DNA from: JAGMXM01 sp964458325
Lineage (GTDB): Bacteria; Verrucomicrobiota; Verrucomicrobiia; Limisphaerales; UBA1319
NCBI GenBank assembly: GCA_964458325.1
Contig: CAYWIM010000070.1
Location: 1-25,936, forward strand
DNA length: 25,936 bases
Direction: 5' to 3'
Positions 8,236 through 15,762 of this stretch are shown piece after piece. Under the pieces are notes generated by a model. That model searched no databases, was not told the origin of the DNA, and was given only the letters and a program-made list of their open reading frames with translations. Made by a program: the position numbers and the translations under genes. The first letter of the stretch is position 1. The number at the start of each line of letters is the position of its first letter.

Positions 8236-8303
8236 GGTCGGGGGACCCGGCCTTCAGGAACAGTGCGTTGATGGCTGTAGCAGGCCGGGTGCCCTCACCC
8301 GGC
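8236..8303. repeat. Pair of related short G+C palindromes
   Basis: The first unit is GGTCGGGGGACCCGGCC (8236-8252). The second is a perfect hairpin at 8284-8303: an 8-bp stem GCCGGGTG/CACCCGGC with a CCCT loop. Both contain the GGxCGGGxxxCCCGGC pattern. They sit between the LEA-like gene and the antiporter gene, both on the minus strand. No T tract follows on either strand, so this looks more like a dispersed intergenic repeat than a terminator. Confidence 0.6.
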
Positions 8304-8344
8304 AGGGTGTCGGCGTTTTCATCGCGGAGGTAGAAATATCCGGG

Positions 8345-8833
8345 CTAGCGCGAGGCAGGCTCCCCGAGACCGGTTCGAGTCAGGCCGCGCAGATCGAGGC
8401 GCCCGCTGCTCGAGACCGACCAGCGGCGATCCCGGCCGCCAACGATCCCGTAAAGCCGGCTGTGGATCTCATAATCGAACTGGGCGGATTCGAGCATGGG
8501 GCGCAACCGGCTGACCAGAGCCAGATTCCGGAAATGAACCAGGATCGCCTGGGACGCGGTCGCCAGCCCGGGGACCTCGATCGCCTCATGCGTGAGCCCC
8601 TGCCCCACGTAATCGCCATTCAGGTAGATCCGATGGGCGCCCCCGGCAAGGCGGATCGGATCGGGCTCCGCATTCTCGATCCGGACAATCATCTCCCCGG
8701 TCGTCTCCCACAAGGTGGCATCGCGAAGGCGCAGATCGGCCAGCTCGACCGTCAGCGCAGGCTGATCTCGAATCGTAGCGCACGAAGCGAGAACCAAAAC
8801 CAAGCCCGCAGCAAGCCGGAGCAGATCACGCAT
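8345..8833 (-). CDS. LEA14-like (LEA type 2, WHy domain) lipoprotein
   Basis: 162 residues. The start MRDLLRLAAGLVLVLASC gives a lipoprotein signal peptide with Cys18 as the lipidation site. The remainder resembles LEA type 2 / WHy domains: a beta-rich domain of about 110 residues (VELADLRLRD, EMIVRIENAEPDPIRLAGG, YLNGDYVGQG, FRNLALVSRL) with the family's pattern of alternating strands around a small-molecule-free sandwich fold. In bacteria such proteins are envelope-located and linked to stress or structural roles; the exact function is unknown. The frame is open upstream to 9178, but that part reads through hairpin repeats and is not coding. The antiporter gene follows after about 200 bases on the same strand. 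Confidence 0.72.
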   Translation of the reverse strand: MRDLLRLAAGLVLVLASCATIRDQPALTVELADLRLRDATLWETTGEMIVRIENAEPDPIRLAGGAHRIYLNGDYVGQGLTHEAIEVPGLATASQAILVHFRNLALVSRLRPMLESAQFDYEIHSRLYGIVGGRDRRWSVSSSGRLDLRGLTRTGLGEPASR

Positions 8834-8934
8834 GGCACAAGTATGGCCTTTTCCGGGTCCTGACACCACGGATTTTTGCCCGCGCTTTCCGAAATGACGC
8901 GAATATTTTGATGACCTTGCCCTCGGAAAGGTAG

Positions 8935-9007
8935 GGCGCGCACTCCGTTGCGCGCCGAGTTTTGAACTTGGAGGCCTGCAAGGCAGGGACGCGACGCTGT
9001 TGCGTCC
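8935..9007. repeat. Two adjacent hairpin repeats
   Basis: GGCGCGCA (8935-8942) and TGCGCGCC (8949-8956) form a perfect 8-bp stem with a six-base loop. GGACGC (8987-8992) and GCGTCC (9002-9007) form a second stem with a nine-base loop. Both follow the same pattern: a G+C inverted repeat around a CTCCGT- or CTGTT-like loop. Confidence 0.65.
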
Positions 9008-9103
9008 GATGGAAGGCTGACGCTTGCATCCCATCGATGGCATAGCTGCAGGTTTCATCCTGCGTTCACTCCACCACAGAGCCGAGGGCGGATTGTGAAA
9101 CGC

Positions 9104-9180
9104 ACCCCTCTCCCTGCGCCCTCCCCCCGCTCGTCCCTCGCGGGGCGAGGGAAAGCGCTGCCGGCTTGCAGGAGACAAGG
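9104..9180. repeat. CT-rich direct repeat, copy A, with hairpin
   Basis: Pyrimidine-rich arm, then CCCCCCGCTCGTCCCTCGCG, then a GGGGCGAGGGAAA arm and GGCTTGCAGGAGACAAGG. The C-rich and G-rich arms can pair. It matches copy B at 9284-9356 over most of its length. Confidence 0.7.
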
Positions 9181-9228
9181 CGACGCGGTGTCGAACTTGT
9201 TCACCCGGTCATTGATCGTCTTCTCCAT

Positions 9229-9250
9229 CCCCTCCGCGCCAGTGGAGGGG
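9229..9250. repeat. Hairpin between the CT-rich repeats
   Basis: CCCCTCC (9229-9235) pairs perfectly with GGAGGGG (9244-9250) across the loop GCGCCAGT. A purine-rich tail (9251-9270) follows, complementary in character to the CT-rich arms of copies A and B. Confidence 0.6.
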
Positions 9251-9283
9251 AGGGTCGGGGAGAGGAGGTCGATCGGTTTGGAT

Positions 9284-9356
9284 CCCCTCCCCTTGCCCCC
9301 CCCCGCTCGATCCTCGCGGGGGGAGGGAAACCAGAGTAGGCTTGCCAGAGACGAGG
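9284..9356. repeat. CT-rich direct repeat, copy B, with hairpin
   Basis: Imperfect copy of 9104-9180, same orientation, starting 180 bases later. The shared core runs through CCCCCCCGCTCG, TCCTCGCGGGG, GAGGGAAA, GGCTTGC and AGAGACGAGG. It ends about 38 bases before the GH5-like start codon. Confidence 0.7.
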
Positions 9357-9393
9357 GGAATGCCAAACAGTGGGACATGGAAGGCAATCGAGC

Positions 9394-10860
9394 ATGACGA
9401 CGATGCGCAGGCGGTTATGGATCGGGCTCCTGGCCTTGGCGGGAGCAACATGTCCGAGCGATGCCACATCGGCGGCGGAGGCGGCCCGCGCGCAGGCCGC
9501 CGCGCCGCCCTTGCTGCCGTATGTCGAGGTGAGCCGACGGGATCCGCGCTATTTCGATCTCTCCGATGGCCGGCCGTACGTGCCGATCGGGTTGAACATG
9601 ATCGCACCCCCAGGCGAGGATCGCTGGGAGATTATGGAGGGGTGGATGCGGCAGCTCGCGGCTCAAGGGGGCAATTTCATTCGGATCTGGCTCGGGCATT
9701 CGTGGTTCGATGTCGAGCACAGCCGGAGCGGCGAGTATGACGCCGAGAAGGGGCGCCGGATCGACCAATTGCTCGAGGCGGCGCGCCGGCATGGAATCCG
9801 CGTCAAGCTGTGCATCGAGAGCTTCCGGCATTTCGGGACGCGGAACCAATCGTGGAGCGCAAAGCCGCTGCATCTGCAAGGCCAGGGCGGCCCGGCGGCG
9901 GACATCGCGGATTTCTTCGACGGCGAGGCCAGCCGGGCGCAGTTCAAGCGGAAGCTCGCGTGGTATGCGGATCGGTATGGATCGGATCCAGTCATCTTCG
10001 GGTGGGAGCTATGGAACGAGATCAACGCGGTGGCGGGGGGCGATTACATGAGCTGGAGCGAGGCGATGCTGGTCGAGCTGCACCGGCTGTTTCCCAGGAA
10101 CCTGGCGATGCAAAGCCTGGGGAGTTTCGACACCGAGCGGGTGGACGCCCTCTATCGGCGGCTGGCAACGATGCCCGGCAACGACGTGGCGCAAGTGCAT
10201 CGCTACCTCGACTTGGGAGCCTCCCTCGAGGCGTGCCGCGGGCCCGTCGACCTGCTCGCCGCCGAGGCGGTCGAGCGGATGCGATCGTATCGGCCGGGCC
10301 GGCCAATCCTGCTGGCGGAGAGCGGCGCGGTCGAGCCCCGGCACACGGGCCCGTTCCAGCTCTACCCGCGCGACCGGGAAGGGGCCATTCTCCACGACGT
10401 GCTGTTCGCGCCCTTCTTCTGCGGAGCAGCCGGGCCAGGGCACATCTGGCATTGGGATTCGTATGTGAGCCGGAACGATCTCTGGTGGGCATTCGGGCGA
10501 TTTGCGGAGGCCATCCGGGGCGTCGATCCCGCCGGGGAGCAGTTCACGCCCCATCGCTTCTCGCAGGGATCGGTGCGGATCTACCTGCTCGAAGGGAAGC
10601 AGACGGTCCTGGCCTGGTGCCGGGACGCGGACAGCTCATGGGCGACTGAGCTTGGCCAAGGCCAGGCGCGGAGACAGGTCATCGGCCAGAAGATCGAATG
10701 GCCCGGCCGCCTGCGATTGCCGGCGGAAGGGACCGCGCGCGTCTACGATCCATGGGAGAACCGGTGGTCGAAGATCCAGTGGTCCGGAGGCAGCCTCCCG
10801 TTGCCGCCATTCCGCCGGTCGGTCGTTGTTTCGGTTTCGACAGGCCGCGGCAATCGGTAG
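9394..10860 (+). CDS. Secreted GH5-like (cellulase-fold) glycoside hydrolase
   Basis: 488 residues. An N-terminal signal peptide (about residues 1-30, RRLWIGLLALAGATC) points to export. The region from YVPIGLNMIAPP through GGNFIRIWLGHSWFDVEH, IDQLLEAARRHGIRVKLCIE and IFGWELWNEINA follows the (beta/alpha)8 pattern of clan A hydrolases related to GH5. Glu209 in WNE is the likely acid/base and Glu309 in PILLAESGAVE the likely nucleophile. A C-terminal beta region (about 400-488) probably forms an accessory domain. Substrate cannot be told from sequence; beta-linked glucan, mannan or similar is possible. ATG 9394 has GGAAGG nine bases upstream, better than the GTG at 9370. The gene converges on the GH106-like gene with a 50-base gap. 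Confidence 0.75.
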   Translation: MTTMRRRLWIGLLALAGATCPSDATSAAEAARAQAAAPPLLPYVEVSRRDPRYFDLSDGRPYVPIGLNMIAPPGEDRWEIMEGWMRQLAAQGGNFIRIWLGHSWFDVEHSRSGEYDAEKGRRIDQLLEAARRHGIRVKLCIESFRHFGTRNQSWSAKPLHLQGQGGPAADIADFFDGEASRAQFKRKLAWYADRYGSDPVIFGWELWNEINAVAGGDYMSWSEAMLVELHRLFPRNLAMQSLGSFDTERVDALYRRLATMPGNDVAQVHRYLDLGASLEACRGPVDLLAAEAVERMRSYRPGRPILLAESGAVEPRHTGPFQLYPRDREGAILHDVLFAPFFCGAAGPGHIWHWDSYVSRNDLWWAFGRFAEAIRGVDPAGEQFTPHRFSQGSVRIYLLEGKQTVLAWCRDADSSWATELGQGQARRQVIGQKIEWPGRLRLPAEGTARVYDPWENRWSKIQWSGGSLPLPPFRRSVVVSVSTGRGNR

Positions 10861-10910
10861 GCGCAGAAGCTCGGGGCGGTGCCGCAAGGCAGAGCGGCCG
10901 ATCCGATCGA

Positions 10911-12926
10911 TCATTCGCCAACCACGAGCAGCTTCATCTCATGCGGCGCGAAGGCAGCCGCGGCATCCGAGGCGGCCTCGGCCACCTCGCCGGTCCAAGG
11001 ATCGAACCACTGCCGGGGGCCGTCGGCGGACAACCGGATCCGGGCGGACACCGGCTGCGATTCTTCGTTGAACAGCAGGTAGGCGTGGCGGCCGGCCTTG
11101 GTCACATGGCGGCAGCGCAGGCTGGTCGAGGCGGGCTCGAGGGCAAGATCCGGAGAGGCGAGCCGGTCCAATGCCGCCAGGAGATCCGCAGGCGTTTGGG
11201 TCAGAATTGCGCCGGTCCAGCGGCCGGCGTGGGGCGAGCTGGGCGCCAGGACGAGCCTGCCCTGGGCGGCGAGCTTCTCGAGCACGGGCTGGACTTTCTC
11301 GGGCAGGCGCGGCAAGCCATCGAGGATCACGGCCCGGTAGATCATGCCGGCCAGGTGAACGCCATCCGGTTCGATCCGGGCATCCTCGTGGAGATGGCGC
11401 AGCTCGAGGTAATTGAAGTCGCGCTGGTGCTGGAAGCAGACCTTCGCGGAGCTGTCGGGCAGCCAGTCGGCGTCGCCGAGGATGGCGATGTTGCACACGT
11501 GCCGGGAATCCGTATTCAGCCAGCTCAACCGGCGGCAGAAATCGGCGTAGGGCCGGTATTTGTCCCACCAGATCGCGTTGGGCCCCACATCGGGCGGGCG
11601 CTCGTCACGGCGCGGCCCGCGGATCGAGTAATAGAAGGCATGGGGGTAAAGGAGGTTGTGTCCGCGGACAAAGCACCAGCTGGCCAGCCAATGCATTTCG
11701 TCGAAGGTGAGATTGTGTCCGTAGGCACCGTAGAGCTCGTTGGCGTTGCGGCGGCGTCCCAGGTGGATCATGGCACTCGAGGCGCACTTGGCCATGGTCG
11801 AGTGGGGCCCTTCGAGCGCGCTCGGGCCAGGCGTGACGTAGCGCCAGACCAGGTCCTGACCCGGGATCTGAAAGTAGCGCTCGGCGCCCAGGTCCATCGA
11901 GCCGGCAGGATGTCCGGTGAGCGCGATGCCATGCCGCTGGCACCATCGGCTCAGCCGTCCGTAATAGATCTCCTCGAGGCAGAGGCTGATGGCGCGATGG
12001 TACTCGGCCCGGCGGCGAGCGGACTCAGGGTGGTCGGCGTACCATAAATCGGCCAGATGCGGCCGGAAATCGTAGCCGAGGATGCGCTGGATGCGGTCCA
12101 GGAGGGCGGCATTGCCGGGCACGACGCCCCGGGCGCTGCCGCGCCCGAGTGGCGACGGCTCGTCGGTGAACACGCCGAGGATGGTCTTTCCGAAGTGGGC
12201 GCCGAACTCGGCGGCAAACCGGTCATAGACCAGCTCGACAAAGCTGTCGACGGCATCGGGATTGAGGATGTCGCCGGCGGGCGGGGTTTGCTCCCGCACG
12301 CGGCCGGTCTCCTCGCCCAGGTAATGGAGACCGCGGATGACGCCGCCGGAGGGGCGATCGACCACGGCCAGCCGCTGGCCATTGGGACGGTCGAGGATGA
12401 TGACCAGAGTCCATCCTTCGGGCAGATCGGGCGTCTGGCCCGGGGCGAGGTCGATCTTGGCCAGCCCACGGGCGGCATGCCTTGGGTTTCGGGCCACCAC
12501 CTGGCCAGCGGAGGATCCGGAGGGGTACATGCCCTCGTCATACAGGATCACATACATCCGGCGCCTGGCCGCCTCCTCGATGGCAACGCGCATGCAATGG
12601 ATCATCCGGGGCGAAAGCCATCCGGTATCGGCGGGCAGGCCGATCCGCGGGTGGATCACGAAACCATACACGCCGTGCGCATCGAAGTCGGCGATCTGCC
12701 GGACCACCTCCTCGTCCGTGAGCCGATCGTTCCAGAACCAGAATGGCATCACCGAGAATTCGCGGGGGGGATCGCGGAACTCAGCCAGGAAACGATCCGG
12801 ATCCGGCGGGGCAGCGGAGGCATGGCCCGCCACTGCGAGGATCCACACCCAGGCGGAGAGCAGACAGGCCGCAGCTCGATAAATCCCGAGGATCGAGCCG
12901 GCGTGAACCTTGCCAGGCGGCTTCAT
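10911..12926 (-). CDS. Secreted GH106-like glycoside hydrolase
   Basis: 671 residues with a signal peptide at about 1-38 (ending GHASA). The MPFWFWNDRLTDEEVVRQIA block (60-79) followed by HGVYGFVIHPRIGLP is the hallmark of GH106 and related proteins, where it opens the catalytic barrel. YDEGMYPSGSS (129-139) and GVFTDEP (251-257) carry acidic residues that are plausible catalytic candidates. Characterised GH106 enzymes remove alpha-L-rhamnose, for example from rhamnogalacturonan, but usually exceed 1000 residues, so this short version lacks C-terminal domains and may have another specificity. Its start is 10 bases after the DUF1080 stop on the same strand, so the two form an operon. Confidence 0.7.
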   Translation of the reverse strand: MKPPGKVHAGSILGIYRAAACLLSAWVWILAVAGHASAAPPDPDRFLAEFRDPPREFSVMPFWFWNDRLTDEEVVRQIADFDAHGVYGFVIHPRIGLPADTGWLSPRMIHCMRVAIEEAARRRMYVILYDEGMYPSGSSAGQVVARNPRHAARGLAKIDLAPGQTPDLPEGWTLVIILDRPNGQRLAVVDRPSGGVIRGLHYLGEETGRVREQTPPAGDILNPDAVDSFVELVYDRFAAEFGAHFGKTILGVFTDEPSPLGRGSARGVVPGNAALLDRIQRILGYDFRPHLADLWYADHPESARRRAEYHRAISLCLEEIYYGRLSRWCQRHGIALTGHPAGSMDLGAERYFQIPGQDLVWRYVTPGPSALEGPHSTMAKCASSAMIHLGRRRNANELYGAYGHNLTFDEMHWLASWCFVRGHNLLYPHAFYYSIRGPRRDERPPDVGPNAIWWDKYRPYADFCRRLSWLNTDSRHVCNIAILGDADWLPDSSAKVCFQHQRDFNYLELRHLHEDARIEPDGVHLAGMIYRAVILDGLPRLPEKVQPVLEKLAAQGRLVLAPSSPHAGRWTGAILTQTPADLLAALDRLASPDLALEPASTSLRCRHVTKAGRHAYLLFNEESQPVSARIRLSADGPRQWFDPWTGEVAEAASDAAAAFAPHEMKLLVVGE

Positions 12927-12936
12927 AATCCCGGCC

Positions 12937-13623
12937 TCAAGGCAGCGGGGTCACGGTCACCCGCCGGAAGTGGATCTCGCCGCCTTCGGACTGGAGACCG
13001 ATGGGACCGGGAACCGCCGCGACGCCGGTCACGTCATTGACCTGCTGGCCGTTGACCCAGACCGTGTAGCGGGAATCCTGGGCGAGGATTTCGACCTGGT
13101 TCCACTCGCCGGCGGGGGCTTCGGCATCGGCGAGCTTGGCGACGCCGTGGATCTCGCCGGCCACGGGGTGAGAGGCCACGTGGAAATAGCGTGGCTGGCT
13201 GGCCGCTACGGGGAGGCCCTGGAGGCCGAGCACGTCGCCGGCGCTTCCATGTTTGAGCTGGACCTCGACGCAGCGCGGCAAGGGGCGGTTGTGTTCCTGG
13301 ATCCGGGAGAAGAGTCCGCTGTTGCCGGGCTTGGCTCCAGGCGCCCAGCGGTATTCGACGTGAAGGCGGAAATTGGCGAACAGTCGATCGGTGTAGAGGA
13401 AGCCGAGCGGGTCGCCTTGGCAGACGAGAATGCCATCGCGGACGGACCAGACCTGGTCGCGGGGGACGGCGGCATCGGCGAGCACATGGCCCCAGCCGTC
13501 CAGGTTGCGCCCGTTGAAGAGCTCGATGGCGGTGGACGGGCCGTGTTCATCGAGGCTGCTGCAGCCGGTGAGTACGGCCAGGGCTGCCAGGCAGCTCCAC
13601 AGAGAGATCGATTCCGTTTTCAT
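12937..13623 (-). CDS. DUF1080 (3-keto-disaccharide hydrolase-like) lipoprotein
   Basis: 228 residues. The lipoprotein signal ends in LAVLTGC with Cys21. The DUF1080 domain (about 30-228) has the expected IELFNGRNLDGW opening, WSVRDGILVCQGDPLGFLYT, FRLHVEYRWAPGAKPGNSGLF, CVEVQLKHG, and the C-terminal GPIGLQSEGGEIHFRRVTV strand. It is a concanavalin-like beta-sandwich. Family members are extremely common in Planctomycetes and Verrucomicrobia, and some act on 3-keto-glycosides; most are untested. It leads the operon with the GH106-like gene. Upstream lie a 31-bp palindrome and, beyond it, the insertion sequence that separates it from the divergent permease operon. Confidence 0.85.
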   Translation of the reverse strand: MKTESISLWSCLAALAVLTGCSSLDEHGPSTAIELFNGRNLDGWGHVLADAAVPRDQVWSVRDGILVCQGDPLGFLYTDRLFANFRLHVEYRWAPGAKPGNSGLFSRIQEHNRPLPRCVEVQLKHGSAGDVLGLQGLPVAASQPRYFHVASHPVAGEIHGVAKLADAEAPAGEWNQVEILAQDSRYTVWVNGQQVNDVTGVAAVPGPIGLQSEGGEIHFRRVTVTPLP

Positions 13624-13667
13624 GGCCGCTAATCAACCACAGGCGCCGGCCGGTTTCCAGCCCGAAA

Positions 13668-13698
13668 GGCCGTCCGCATCGCGGCGATGCGGACGGCC
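13668..13698. promoter_or_regulatory. Perfect 31-bp palindrome upstream of DUF1080
   Basis: GGCCGTCCGCATCGC (13668-13682), one G (13683), then its exact reverse complement (13684-13698). It lies 45 bases before the DUF1080 start codon. As RNA it would form a very stable hairpin; on the minus strand it is followed by TTTC, a weak terminator-like tail. It could instead be a DNA operator for a dimeric regulator, or a REP-type repeat. Confidence 0.5.
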
Positions 13699-13807
13699 CG
13701 CGGATCGGAGCGCTGACCGTGGTTGGCGGTCGCAGCAGCGAGAAGAGCAAAGGCCATGCCAGACGCCGGCGCGAGAGCCATCGCGAGACAGGACACAGGT
13801 CCGGGCG

Positions 13808-13817
13808 CTGCTCCCCC
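13808..13817. repeat. Target-site duplication, left copy
   Basis: CTGCTCCCCC, identical in orientation and sequence to 15707-15716. Ten bases fits the 8-10 bp duplication I recall for ISAs1-family elements. Confidence 0.6.
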
Positions 13818-15706
13818 CAAGGTCTTTTGTTTTGAAGGGATCATGAGCAGAGAAGGTTGAGGCATTGGCCCGGGCGCGAGTGGAGGCGTTCTTGGATTTC
13901 CGGCAGCGATTCCTCGGGGCAATGATCGGCCAGCACCGCCAGCAACACGCTGCGAAGCAGTGCCAGATTGGCCAGCAGATTCGGTTGCCGGCTCCGGGAG
14001 CGGTCTTCGCCCATCAGGGCGTCCCGCCGCCAATGATTGCGGATTTCCACACCGCCCCAATGGCCTCGGATCAGCTCCAGCCATTGGAACGGTGTGTATT
14101 GGCCGGAAGGCGCGCTGGACAGGTAGTAGTGCGACTCGGTGGTCGTGGCTCCGGTTTTCTTGATCGTGCGCTGGTTGCGCAGCAGGATCAACGCGCGGGC
14201 AAAGGGAAAATCCGCCGTCATCGGTTCGATCGGGAACGGATGGAGCAGGCGGCGTTCGATGCGGCCGTGACCGGCATGGGTTTGGGCAAAAAGGGGGTGC
14301 CGGAAAGCTGGTCCAAGGCTTGCGCTTGTTGGAACAGATGGGGTTGGTTGGCTTTGATCTGCAAGAGATAGTCCCCCCCTTTTTCCACGATCTGCCGGGC
14401 CGTTTTGCGCTGGCAGTGGAGGGGATCGGCCGTGACGATCTTTCCATCCAAGGCCCTGATCCCATTGAGCAGGGAAGTGGCCGCGGTTTGCTCGCAACGC
14501 TCGGTGCCCTCTTTCTGGTCGTAGATCGCGATGGCTTGCGGGGCGCCATCCTCGTGTTGGGCCAGCGTCAGCAGACCGATGTGATCGCGGATCATTTTGC
14601 CATCCAGGGCCAGGGCCGCCGGCAGCGTGCCCGCCCGTGCCAGCAGCCAGCCGCTCAAGAGTTGGGCGAAACTCTCCGGATCCATGCGGGTGAGCACTTG
14701 ATAGAACACGCTGTAGCCGGGGACCTTGTAGAAAGCCTGCGTGCCCTTTTTCCGAGGCAGCCCCAAGCGGCGGCGCTGCCGCGGAGTCAAGGTCCGGGCA
14801 AACCGGGCGATTTGGGCGATCTCTCGCCGCCCGGCTAATAAGGCCATCGCCACCAGCGTCAACACGGGCCCAATCCGATAGTGCGTGTTGGAGTCGCGCG
14901 GATCCGGGGCTTTGCCCAAGAGATCCAAAAGGGAATCCATTTGTTCTTGGTTCACCGGCAGCACCCCCGAAGGCCCCGCCGCCAATGCGCCGCGGCATTC
15001 CTCAGGCACCTGGACCGAGCGCAACTGAGCCCGCGCATCCGGAGCCAGCGGCCGCAGCCACAATCGTTTGGGCCGCTCATTGGCCACATAAAAATCGGCC
15101 CGGTGGCGGCTGTAGCCCGCGCTCCAGCCCACCGCCTCCCAGTTGCTGGCCCTGTAACAAGTGCCGGCATAGGTTTCCGGATCGGTGAAACTCTCGGCCA
15201 GCAGCGGACGATAACCAAAGGCTTCTCGCCACTGGGCGGCCAACCCTTGCAGGGCGGCCCCCATGGCTTGCGAGGCCAGATTCGGGGCTTGGCCCGCCGC
15301 GCTCAGGAGCAGAAAACGGCGGTTTTGAACGATCAGTTTGAGCCGTTGCACTCGCTGGGGCGCGCTCCAGCCAATCCACAGATCCCGATCTTTGAGGGCG
15401 TAACAGGCCGGGCCCCATGCCAACAAGGCCGCCGGCTGGCCCTCCACCTCGACGATTTGTCGCAGATAATCCCCCACCGATCGGCCCGCTCCCAGATAAT
15501 GGTGCCGGCCCATTTGGGCGTCGAACCATTCCATTTCCTCTGCCTGGGCGACGCGAACATGCAATCGGGCCTGTCCGATTGGCTTGAATGCCATGGTCAA
15601 TGATTGTTTCGTCCCAGCCAAGACCAGCAAAAAACCTTCCCAGTGTCTAGCTCTTTTTTCGTAGCCTGATTTCCAACCACTTGCCTTCTGACATCAATTG
15701 GCCCTG
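13818..15706 (-). mobile_element. ISAs1-family insertion sequence, 1889 bp
   Basis: The borders are set by the identical 10-bp flanking repeats. Just inside them, the left end reads CAAGGTCTTTTG and the right end, read inward, CAGGGCCAATTG. These agree at 8 of 12 positions, mostly with transitions elsewhere, so they look like diverged terminal inverted repeats. The single transposase gene fills almost all the element on the minus strand, with 23 bases after its stop and 112 bases before its start. A second inverted pair (13819-13831 and 15626-15638) may be subterminal. Confidence 0.65.
13841..15594 (-). CDS. ISAs1-type DDE transposase with DruA-like N-terminal domain, frameshifted
   Basis: 584 residues if a -1 shift is allowed; standard ISAs1 transposases are about 370-400. 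Residues 15-180 match DUF4338, the DruA-like domain: HHYLG (31-35), RDLWIGW (70-76), NRRFLLL (91-97), TCYRASNWEAVGWS (145-158). The ISAs1 transposase follows from about 215: DPRDSNTHYRIGPVL, ALDGK with Asp331, IVTADPLHCQ with Asp390, GGDYLLQIKANQ. After Phe435 the frame runs into a stop at 14218, while the -1 frame continues with HGRIERR, TESHYYLSS, RGHW and the VEIRNHW glutamate, then GEDRSR to TGA at 13841. The switch falls on a C5-T5 run (14288-14297). It could be a real mutation that kills the gene, a base-calling error, or recoding. ATG 15594 is the best start. Confidence 0.8.
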
Positions 15707-15725
15707 CTGCTCCCCCGCTTTTATC
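15698..15725 (+). promoter_or_regulatory. Possible hybrid promoter made by the insertion
   Basis: TTGGCC (15698-15703) lies inside the right end of the insertion sequence, and TTTATC (15720-15725) lies outside it, 16 bases on. They end 37 bases before the permease start. Both hexamers are imperfect. Confidence 0.2.
15707..15716. repeat. Target-site duplication, right copy
   Basis: CTGCTCCCCC, matching 13808-13817. Joining the two flanks here would rebuild a continuous intergenic region of about 240 bp between the DUF1080 and permease genes. Confidence 0.6.
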
Positions 15726-15762
15726 TGGATTCAGGGTTGGCTTTTTTTTACAAACGGAGCCT

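Larger units (their letters stand above)
8834..9393. other. 560-base intergenic repeat island
   Basis: This gap lies between two genes that are transcribed away from each other. It is packed with hairpins and direct repeats (listed separately). Open frames cross it on both strands, but their products are Arg/Ser/Pro-rich and read straight through the palindromes, so I call no gene. The promoters of the LEA-like gene and the GH5-like gene should lie here, but no convincing boxes were seen. Confidence 0.6.
13629..13817 (-). pseudogene. Possible remnant of a small ORF cut by the insertion sequence
   Basis: A minus-strand frame ends in TAG at 13631-13629, five bases before the DUF1080 ATG. It contains a hydrophobic stretch (LAMALAPASGMAFALLAAAT) followed by about 30 polar residues. 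If the insertion sequence and one target copy are removed, this frame joins without interruption to the frame entering from ATG 15794 on the far side, giving an ORF of about 87 codons. The upstream part is lysine-rich and AT-rich, like intergenic DNA, and overlaps the permease start, so the ORF may be chance. No family is recognised. Confidence 0.25.

Noticed and set aside
10698..13632. Long plus-strand open frames opposite the GH106-like and DUF1080 genes
   Set aside because: Codon shadows of the real minus-strand genes, which have signal peptides and family motifs.
14288..14297. Programmed ribosomal frameshifting in the transposase
   Set aside because: No canonical slippery heptamer in the zero frame and no evident downstream pseudoknot. 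ISAs1 elements, as far as I know, use a single frame.
13819..15638. Alternative IS ends at AAGGTCTTTTG (13819) and AAGGTTTTTTG (minus, 15638)
   Set aside because: Better inverted match, but no flanking direct repeat. The pair at 13818/15706 has an identical 10-bp duplication, so the inner right copy is more likely subterminal.
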